A stretch of 64,000 bases of DNA from contig OZ199839.1 in NCBI GenBank assembly GCA_964304625.1, forward strand, positions 10,416,001 through 10,480,000, in the 5' to 3' direction. Within the stretch, counting starts at the first letter, position 1. The number at the start of each line of letters is the position of its first letter. The stretch comes from Kudoa neothunni (lineage: Eukaryota > Cnidaria). Below, piece after piece: positions 49,671 through 61,600 of the stretch. A model generated the notes under the pieces. It made no database searches and was not told where the DNA came from. It saw nothing but the letters and a program-made list of their open reading frames with translations. The position numbers and the translations under genes are program-made.

Positions 49671-52600
49671 ATGGATAAAATTATTATTTTTTTTACAATA
49701 TTGATGTACAACGTGAAGAAAATTTCACGTAAATAAAATCAAACAATTTATCAATAATATGGATATACTTCTCAATAATTTTTATAAATTCTTACTATTT
49801 CGTTAGTTGATCCAACAAAATCTTGTGATCTTACTGCAAAATACAAATATGGTCTGGATATAATTGAATTAAGTTTGATACTACCTGCACCTAAAGAAAC
49901 GATCGAAGCAAGTTGGCAACTTAGTCACAGTGTTACTGGAAGAGTAGTCAAATATTCCAGAAATAGTTCATTAGGATGTGTATCAAAATACTGCAAAATT
50001 CTCATGTTTGATGTGGATCGAACACAACCTTATTTTTTCAATATTACAACCAACAAATGTGAAAATATCCCATCCTTAAAAATTGACAGCGGTAATTATA
50101 CACACTCTCTTATTAAAACGCAATTCGTTAAAATTACTTAAAGATCCAATGGATATTGACATAGTATATCGTCGAATAACACCAGCAGACGTAATGTTCG
50201 AAAATGAATTATTTTCTTTTAAAAATTTCCATTGCCAACTTTTCAAAATTGATTCATTATACGATTCGAAGAAACTTATTGGAGAGAATGACTTTGTGGA
50301 CATTCAAGGAAAAGAAGGAGAGTGCGAAAAAATGATCATAGGACTAAACGAGGGGAAGCTTTATAAATATGCTCTTCGTATAAAAAATATATCAAATAAA
50401 GTTATAGTGAACATCAAAAGTATGTTACTTTTATATATTTTAATATATAAAAGATTTTAAACATAAAAGACAGAATTTTGTTTAATGTGCATATTTTATA
50501 TAGTTTTTTTTCATAATTAATTGTCACGTCGATTACATGTATATGCCATGGGTATTTACTCAATGTGTACCATCTACATTTGTGAAAAGAGCAAGTTTTA
50601 AACAAATATTATTTTAATTTCTATGTTTAAATCGACACAATTAATTTAAAAAAAGAGTAAATAAAATATTTTGATATAATTACATTTATAATAAAACTGA
50701 AATCATTTAATTATAGAAATAATCAGTTTCATTGCATTTTATATAATGAAAAACAAAATAGATTGTATTAATTTTGTGTTCTATATTTAGTTAAAATTAA
50801 AAGTACGGATTGAGAATTATGTTAAATTTATTAAAAATTATAACTTAATTATAAATTCAAAATTTTAATATAATCAAAGGGAATGTGTTATAATTGATAT
50901 TTAGTAATAAAGATTTAAATTAATATTTGATTAATTAGGTCAGAAGTTCATGATATTGGATTATTAGATGACGCTTTATAGTATAAAGAATCGCCAAACG
51001 TTAGAAATAAGAATTTGTAAATAATTTTAGTATGGTCCAAATTTTCAAATAATAATAGAAATAATTATTAAAAAAATTTTTAAAAATAAGCACATCAACA
51101 TTTAACAGCTGGTAATTATACCACTACGAAATATGTAGGGCAAAGGTGTATTAATTTGGACAATAAAAATGAATCGTAGCAAGTTATCATCGAGGTATAT
51201 AGTTATTGTTATTTTTGGATCTCTCTAAAATTATCGGAATTTCAACTGCGATTATCATAGTCGTTAAAAGGATATTTAAAAGAAAAGTTTAATTTAGTTC
51301 TTACAAGTTGATTGAAAAAATCAATATATTTTTTACACTCTAAAAATGTTTTTCTACGATAAGATATTCTCAGTTCCGTGCGATGCTGGACAATTCGCGC
51401 TAATTGAAACAACAATAAACATCTCTCTGCGGCTAACGTTTGTATAGAAAATTTCTGAAATAATTATACATGTATAAGTTAATATTTTACAAATATTTTT
51501 CGAATTTATAGAAATAATTTTAGTTTTGAATTTATAGATCATTTAATTTTAACAAAAATCACTCCAATGTAACGATCTCCCAGCAAATATTAAACCTATT
51601 TTTTTACTAAGGCAACATTATTTTCATGTAATAAATATACCATGGTGTAGGCTTAATTTACAAAAATCTACTAATAATATTGCAAAATACACAAATATTG
51701 TAAAATTAAACTTAACATTATTTTATACAATATTTTAATAGAAAATTTTAGATGAATTTTCTCTAGATTTTTCAGTCGTAATATCACAATTTTAACATAA
51801 ATGACTTACTAACAATTGTGCACTTGCTTTTGGGGAAAAAATTTTTAATTTGTTTAGTTTCCTATAATAAATGCTGGAATGTTTATTTTTTTTATTTTTT
51901 TATAGAGGAACATCCAATGAAAAACTTTATAGAGAATGGTGGATTTGTTTTCTATGTAGCTTCAATTGATGTCGAGAATTCACAATACAGCCTCTCATTC
52001 TTTCTAATCCATCGATATACCTTCTCATATCCTATTTTCATAAGACAGTGTAAGGAAGCAACTGGTAGTGATTTAGGTTTTAGACTTCCAAATAAATCAG
52101 AAATGTTTTTTATTGTTAAATTTAATGAACAAAAATATGAACCACAACAATTTTTCATTGGTAAATCCCCCTCATAAATTACGAAAAATCAATTTTCATT
52201 TATTTAGAATTATCATCCGATGATTTTTCAAAATTTGAAACATTAGATCATGTTATTATTAAGTTGATTAAAAACGATAAAGCCGAGGAAATAAGTTATA
52301 CCGTTGAGGAAAATGAGAATAAAAAGATTATCAATGTATTCAAATGTCACAATATGGATCGATCCGGTTGTATTGGTTATAAAAACGATGATGGATCATA
52401 CCTTTTTGAAAAAAATCTCAAAAAATCATATAAAATACACATTCAAACAACTGAACCAAAAGAACATTCGTTTCAGATTCATTGGAGTAAGATATCAATA
52501 TTATAAACAATAACTGTTAACTTTTCAAATGAATCAACACTCTAAGTATTGTAACTTATTTTATCGATATTATTAAATTATCTGAAATATAAGTATTTTC

Positions 52601-55600
52601 CCTTTTATATGACCCAATATCTTTGTTGTTTAACTGATTGGTGATTTGAAATAATGTAAATTAAATGTAAAGATTGTACCTTTATTGAGTTAAAGTGTTA
52701 CATTCAAAATCGATTTAAAAAGTTTTTAAATCACATTACAAAATGATGTTCTATACAAGATAAATTGATTAAATACGAACATGAAATTATTATTATTAAG
52801 TTATCCAGATATAGTAAAATTGAAATTTTTGATAAAAATCTACAAATATGATAAAATTATTTTATTATTTTTTTATATGAGTCATTATTTTGTTATACCA
52901 TGAATCTTTAAAGAAAACCTAAATTTGGACATTATACATTTTAGCTAATGAAAGCAACCCAATATTATATGGGAAAATATATGATTAGAAACGTACAATT
53001 TTAAAAATATTTGAAATTTTAATTAACATACAATAGGTAACCGATGTTTCGTAATTACTTCAGGACCGTCCAAAAAATGCGAAAAATCGCTTACATACTC
53101 TAATTTAAAAATTAAATTGGCGCATCTATTGATATAGATTTGCATAATCGCTATTTCACACTGTTGATTGACATCAGATCTAAAATCCTCCCATCTATCT
53201 CCACTTTGAAATAATTTTTTAAAATTAACATTTTCTAATTTTTATCACTTTAATATCAAACTTTTGATAAATTTAAATTTTAGATCCTCACAATATTACT
53301 TTCCATCATTACATTGAGTCTGACATTTTACATATTTGGTCTAATATAAAAGATGAGTGGGGACTGTTGTGTGATTATTATATGATCAGAATGAATGAGG
53401 TCGGCGAAGAATATAATAATGCGGCTACATACAACGCTTACGATGGAACAAACAAAAATAATTTCAAATCATGCTCAAAGCACTCTATACCAATTACAAA
53501 TGTTGTTCCACACACATTATTCATTTGGATTCCTGAATTAAACTATATAGATCAAATTAGAAATTGTATTTATTATTTGAAGGTCACCATATTTAAAAAA
53601 TGACTAATAAATTTCCTAGTGTATGAAGAATCTCAAATTATTATTGAAAGCAACACGAACACCTTTAATTTAAAATCAAAAGACGGATTTCTGACCGATA
53701 AGATGTGTAATTTTAAAATTAATGATCAAGAGTCAACTGTATTTGGACAATGCGAAAAAACACAAATTCCAAACCCTGCAGAAAGTGACAGCTGGACAGT
53801 TAATATTCATATTCTAGATTCGGAAATATATTTGGTGAAGAACGTAATACTTGGTAACTATATTATTAAATTTTATTAAAGTACAACATTTTTAGAACAA
53901 TCTAATGAAAACATTAATGTTAATACCAACCATGAAATGATGCAACTAACTCTTACAGAAACAATAAATCAACAGGATATATCAAAAATTGAAATTAACA
54001 AAATTAGAAATCAAAAAATTGGTGGATTAATTTTTGGTTATAACAAAAATGGAAATGATAACAAAATAACTTTAATACCGGATTCAAATATTCTCTCTAT
54101 ACCATATGTATTTGATCCTCATATTTTTATAAAAATCAAAAAATCTGATGAAACCGTAATTTCGAAAGTGATAAATATTGGTATTTTACATTATATAAAT
54201 ATATTCTTTTATGGTGATTAATAGGTTTCCCTAAACAGTCCTACAAGTTTTCATATGAATCAAATGATGTCAGCGTTATACCAGAAAGAAAATATACAGA
54301 TGGAAAAGTTTGTAGATTTAGTGTAAAAACTGCAAATATTGATAAGTTGTCAAATGCAAAAGTATATTACGGTGATTGTTCTAGAAGTATTCAGTTTCGT
54401 GACCTGAAAAAAAACAGTCATTTAACTGTTACACACGATGGCCAAACATTGTACAATGGGTCTTTTTATGTTGGTAGAAATCTGATCGAAGGAATACACT
54501 ACGAATTAGGAATGATTAAAATTATGCACAACCTGGATGTAATCAATGAAAATAATTGCCAATATTCTTTTTCGTCCAAAAATTCCGACGAAAAAGATTT
54601 TAGCGTTTCAGCCAGTTGCAATGGAAACAATTCAGATTGTACATCAACCATAAAGAATAATGGACCATCATTTGATATCGAAAGAAACAAACATTACAAA
54701 TACGATTTGACTTGCGGTGAATATACGGATAGCATTGAATACGGCCCCAGTAATATGTTCTATTAAAGAATGAAATATTCTGAAATGTTTTTTAGTCCCA
54801 ATATCTTCTGTTTGGAGATATACGTGGGATGGTACTATTTTAACCTTTTACAGCTCACTTGAAGAGATTGGCTCATCAGATGTCAAGTGCACCTACGAAT
54901 TGTTTGCGTTCAATTACAACAACAACAACAAAAATAAAATCGCAAGTGAAGATTCTATAAAATGTGATAAAATTTCGTATAATACCTCAGAAATTCCAAA
55001 TATAAATGAAGTTAATGAAATAATCCTGGAGGTAAAAATTGTTGGAAATCAAAACACTGACTCCTACAAAATAAGTATATACATTTATGACTCATTGATG
55101 AATTGTAGAATTTAGACGAACTTAATTTTTATTAAATGATATATTTTACATAGGACGTGGTGATATCAACAATTTTCACGTTGTAGAGGGTGAATATGCT
55201 AGGAATAGAATAAAGAATCTGTTCAAAAGTTCTTATCAAAAAGATGAAATAGCGGATGCATGGTATTCAAGCAGGATTAATGAGGGAATCGTAGAGTGGT
55301 ATTTTAACAGATCAAAGGATTACGATGTTCAGTCTGATGAAAATAATCAAATCATACTGTATCATAAAAATTATTTGGTCCATATTTCGTCCATTGAAAC
55401 TTTTACATATCCACATTACATGAAATTCTATTATCCTGAAAAAGAGAACGTGATTTAAAATATATTCAATTAAAATATAACTAAAATATGATGTAGGAAA
55501 ATGTTATCCACAAGCAAGTTAAAGATGGATTAAACTCAAAAATCACACATTATTTTCAAAAGGGCGACCTCACCAAAGAAAGAATTCAAATCGAGACTTA

Positions 55601-58600
55601 TCAGAATTATACATTTATTCCCTCGGCCCATGTTACAGTTGGCTCTAATTGTGATCATGAAAAATGCGAAGATTCATCCTGGGAAGCATTAGAACATGTC
55701 ATAAAGCCAGACGAAGTGGTGAAAATTTGTTTTGTTAAAGACGGCAATGCTCTATATTGTAAAATATTTCAATCAGGTATTTGAAAAGTTTCGAAATTTT
55801 TTTATCTATTTGTTTGATTGGGTACATTTAAATTGAGTACTTTTTTTGTAATATGTCAATTATAGTTATCAATAATTGAAAAAAAATAGTCGAGTAATTT
55901 TAATAGCATAAATTTATATGATCCAACATTAAACTTCTTAAACCAGGTTCTTCAATATATTCAAATAATATTATTTTTTATATTCGTCTAATAATATATT
56001 TTAGTAAAATTAATTATATTTAGATCTTCAATTCAACAAAATGAGATTATTATCCTACACGATCGATGACGTATCGATTGAAGTATCAATTGATCCAAAT
56101 ATTGAACTGAAATGCACTTACATGTTCCAACTCAAAAATAAAATATACGAGCAAGTCTCTTGTTCTTGTGATAACAAATCAGCTCTTACCATTACTTGTT
56201 CCACCTATAATGTGGTTATATCCAATTCACAAGATAACAATTATTACTATGCTGAAATCCATAATAAAGAAGAAGTAATCGGCCCATCGAGACTTCCATT
56301 CAGTAAAAAACTAGGTTAGTAAATATTTCATCATTATAAAAAATTTTTATATTACATAATAGCTATAAAGAAAAAAATTGATTACCTCACTGTTGGTAAT
56401 AGTGATAAATCGTTAGTTTTGAAAAATGCTAACAAATATTGCTACTTGGAAGGAAATTTAGAGGATGATACAATAAATTTTAACAAAAATACATGTTTTG
56501 AAATTAGCAAAGAAAGGTGCTCGGGCGATTCTAATTGTGATTATATTTCAGTAAATGTTTCCGAAAATGACGATATAATTTCTGTCGGTGACAAGTCAAT
56601 CAGTAATGCAATGTTTAGAGATTGTAACCATAATATGTGAAAATTTGTTCAATAATTATTATTTGTAGCGGTTTCCAAAACAACTGAAACTGAACCTATT
56701 CTATTATACACTAGAACTATCTATTTTGATCATGCGTTATATTTGACTGGTGTGAGCATAAATAACACTCCAGACCAATTTACTAAGACAATTTTAATAA
56801 CGGTTCCAACCAACGAAAACAAACTTGCCGAAACAAGTGTGGAAATCAACATAAAATGTGTTGACTACTTTTGTGTTGGAGGACGTAGCGACATTGATAG
56901 GTATCACCAAAAAGATATAATAGTTTCCTTAGAAAATAAACGAATTACAACAAGAACCGGAATATGTAATTATTTTTTGTTTTTATTTCATAAATTAGTG
57001 AAATAGGTGAATTTAAGTACGATGTTCGGATATTCTTCGATAATAATTCTGTATCTTATACTTTCATTCTTGACGTCAATGTGGACAACCTCAAAATAAA
57101 AATATCTTATATTACAGAAAATTTCGTTACGTGTTCTGCTGGTTTATTTAATGAGCTGCAATGCGATAAGGGAATTTGCAAATTGAGAGAAGAGATTCCG
57201 AAAAATTGTGGTCGATTTAAGTATGCTGATATATACGTGAATAACTTCGAAATTCCGCGCCGAGTTTCTGCAGGTAAATTATTTATCTACCTATGGGCTT
57301 TAATAATATAAATAAATGTGATAATTTCTATCTTAAAGGAATTAATGTAAAAAAATTATAAAAAAATAAATACTTATTATAATGCGTCATATTTCATGCC
57401 CGAAAATGAAAAATAACATAGGTAACTGGTTTCGCGCACTATTTTAGTAAGCAAGAAATAAGTGCGTCCAAATGGTCACACCCGGTTCTGCACACTCGTT
57501 ATACGCACGAAGAATATTGGAAAATTTACTTTCTATTGACATGTATTCATTAAAAAATGTTTTCTTATAATTCAATAATTAAAGATAAATATATTATTTT
57601 ATAAATGTAAACAATAATAAATTTATACGAGAAAAATATTTTGTTATTTTAGTTGGTTTCATATGTTTGAAAGAATCCTGAATATCGACTCTTCTGTTGT
57701 CCTCAAATAATATTATTATTATTGTCATGCATCTTAAAAAATAATTTTAACCCTTCTAAATATTCTAAAGTCCCTTTAACCTGATAATTTTTTTGCTGAG
57801 GAATTCACCTTCACTGAGTGTAACACAACATCAATATAAATCTTAATGATTTAACTGAAAATAAAAATATCGAATATTTAGCTAGTGTCTAGTATTTGAT
57901 CATTTCGGTCATGTCGTTAGTAATCGAATTATCAGCAACTTTTTCATCATTAACAACTAATAAATTATCCTGCGTTGGGTCAGGTCTTAGAGAGGAAATT
58001 CTACTTGTTTAGACACTTTGTAACTGTATATTTAGAAACTTTCCTCAAGTTTTTTAATTAAACACATTGTTTCTTAAACGTTCGGAGGAGTTAGATCTAT
58101 TCACATTTCAGCACAAGAAATGAAACTGTCATTGACTTATTGCGGAATAATTTGAGGAAATGGATGATCCCCTGGTCCAACGACTGAAAACCGCTAATAG
58201 TGTTCTTAGGGGAAATGCTAATTTAACGTTCGAAAAATCTTTTCGTTATTTAATAAAATTATCGTTAATTTTTTAAATGTCTCCTAAGATAACATCCTTA
58301 ACCATGTAATCCTTTTTGTAAGATTCGAATAAAAGCGCTCTTCTTAATATTTTTTAAGAAACGTACTTTATTATTGGGCCAAATTAACAATAGATCCAGC
58401 TGTTCTCAAATTAAAAACTCTCCTTATAAAATAAAAAAATTTTGGATTTTTTAATCCTTGTTGTATTGTTTTCGGGTAAAGAAACAAACTACAAAGGTTG
58501 ACGGACGACATGTAATACTTTGAATTCTGGGAAAAATGCGAATTAGATAAAAATGCGTTAAAATTCTTGTATTTATTGTATTTTTGTCAGAAAATTGTTT

Positions 58601-61600
58601 TGAAGGCGTAAAAACTCAATTGAATTAATTTTATAAACTTGGGCTTATGTAATGCGCTCGACAAGCAGTAAATTCTGTATGAAGTAGCAAGGTGCGTATT
58701 AGCAATAATCCGTTGTATTATCTTAAAAATTACCATAAAATAGAATTATCAATATTTGCTACAATAATTTCGATAGAGCTAACCCACTTCATCAATAATC
58801 TAAATATATCCTCCGAATATCTCCCACAAGGCGTTCTAATTTTAGATATCCATTCATCAGTAATTTTGAGACAGGCATCGCCAGATTAGTCATAAAAACT
58901 GACTTATTTAATATTTTATCTTGTTTAAGAGAAACTATCCAGGGGTTGCAATTGATGCCGATTTCTTACGTTGAGCAAACTCACTTCTTTATAAATAAGG
59001 ATCGTAATTTTTGATTATAATCGATTTTAGTCGTCGATTTTTTGAAGGTAAACGTCAAAACTACGATCCTTATTTATAAATAATATTCGCGGCACTCAGT
59101 TAGATCTTTTTGTTGCTTGTTTGACAGATTCATTCGCATACATCTTTAATGAGATTATTATATACCTCAGTATTAAAATATTTCTTTTTTTATAGTATAA
59201 ATCATCTTCATAAATTTGAAATAATTTTCTCTCAGCCTTAACTCTTTAAAGTCGTAAATGAAGATAAATTAACATTCTTGGTGGTAACGGCTTTCGCACC
59301 TTTGGGTGGAAGACTATCATAATATTTTTTATCATTTTTCTGTTATAATTTTGATTCTTACTACCATTCCAATTATTGAAACAGACAACAACGAAATTAT
59401 TAACAAATTCAGTTCTAATGAAGTTCCTGAACTGACAATCATGTGGCATACTTATGTTATTTAACACCTTTATAATTTTAATTTTTAATATAAACCGATA
59501 AAGCTGACTTAAAAGGACGTTATTAAATGAACATTTCGCCGTTTAGCCGAAATAAGTATCATTAAGAAATGCTTGACAACAATTACCTACTGCAGACATG
59601 AAAATCGATTAATATTCTATATGTTAACAAACTCTAAGATCAAGTTTATCAACCTTCCAGTATAAACCAATAATACTTTTATCAAATAATGGTTTAAATT
59701 ATTTTCTTTAATTTAAAATAAAAATTTTTTATGTATATATATATATAGGTCAAAGAAAAGAAACATTGGTGGATTATTCGCCAGACAGCGGAAACTTGAA
59801 AATAAAACTTAGGCTGTTAGAGAAAGCTAGCTCTGATATATCAAATACATATATAGTTAAACAAGGAGTTGAAGCTGAACAGAAAACACAATTAGGCCTA
59901 GATGATTGCAATGAGGGAGTTTGTACCATCACATTAACCGGCATTGACCCCAAAAAGGAGTTTGCGATTAGACGTGAATATGAATCCCCATATAAATATG
60001 GATATTACTTACTGATAAGTAAGATATGAATTTTTTAAATCTTTGTTATTTTTCGACTATAGAAAATTACTCCTATGATTATGAATATTCTAATGAAGGA
60101 AATAACATGAAAATAATGCTTATAATTAAGGAGAACGTCGATCCAATTATTATCAGTGGTTATAAAATTTTTTGCACGAGTATGAAAAACATTTTAAAAT
60201 CGAGTGATGTCTCCGAACAAATTAGTTGTCAAGATAATAAATGTGAATTAGTCATCAATGATATTACTCTTACAGAAGATTGTTATATTAGTATTTCATC
60301 TGAAATGCTTATTCCCCGAGATTTATCACTCAAAGGACGTAAGAATTATTGCGAGAAATATTCGAAAGTTATTAATTAAATTAATTTAGCTTCTAGTCTG
60401 CTTAATGTCATGTCATCCACAAAAAATGTGGAAGAATTTACCGTTAGTTACAATTTGAAATTGAGAAAACATCTTACCAAGCTATCATTTGAAATGAAAT
60501 ATACATCAAAAACTGACGACATCGCAGCTATTACAAAAAGTGGGGAAATGTCTTGTGAAAAGGGAATATGCAATATAAACATTAAATTGAACGATTATTA
60601 TTATCCTGGTACATTAACCTTATCATCGAAAATGCTCTCCGATTCTTACTCACATGATTTTTCTCCGCGTAAATCAAAATAACTGTGTATATATTGTTTC
60701 ATATTCAAATTTTTAGCAAAGACAACATGTGAAATTAATCATGACATTAATGGATCAAAATTAACTATCACTTTTACACTTGAAAAACCATATAATTTGT
60801 TTCCGGCTAACGTGGAAGCCTCTTGCAGTGTCGATAAACGCTACAACGAATTTAATAATAAGAATATTCCAGTGGAAATAATCAAATGCGATAACAAAAG
60901 ATGTGAAACTACGTTTGCTTATGATTACTCAAAAGATTGTATTATTAGAGTGAACTCAGTAATATTTTCCAAAGAAAAATCTATCCAGATTGATAAAGGT
61001 AGATGTTTTTTAAGCTATAATCATTAAACTTTTTTAATAATAATTTTACAATAATTGAATATGTTAATGTATTTAGGAATATACCCTTATGATATTGCAT
61101 ATATTGAAGAAGGAAAAAACTTAAAGATTATGTTCATAATGGATAGAGAATTTGATAAAATTAATCTTGATAGTTACAAATTAACGAAAGAAGATAATTC
61201 AACCATGATATCTTCCAGTGAATCCGCCAAAGAAATTACATGTGATAAAAATATTTGTGAGTTTACGATAAACAATGGCATTGCCGAGGATGACAGCTAC
61301 CTTACATTTACTTCAAATATACTCATTCAAAAAACATTCAAAATATCTGGATGTATATATATTTATAATTGTTTGTTTCAAACGAAAACCATTTTAATCC
61401 TTAAATTAATTTAGCATCAAAAAAATTGGAAGTTATCTCGTTTTCTGGAGTAACTGATGGATTAGTTGTTAAGCTTAGTTGGAAATTACGAAAGTACGTT
61501 CCATCGATACAATTAGGTATAGAATACCAAGTAAACAACATCAAAGAAAATTCTAACCTCGTTGAACCTAAAAATGAAGTTAACTGCAAAGAGGGTGTAT

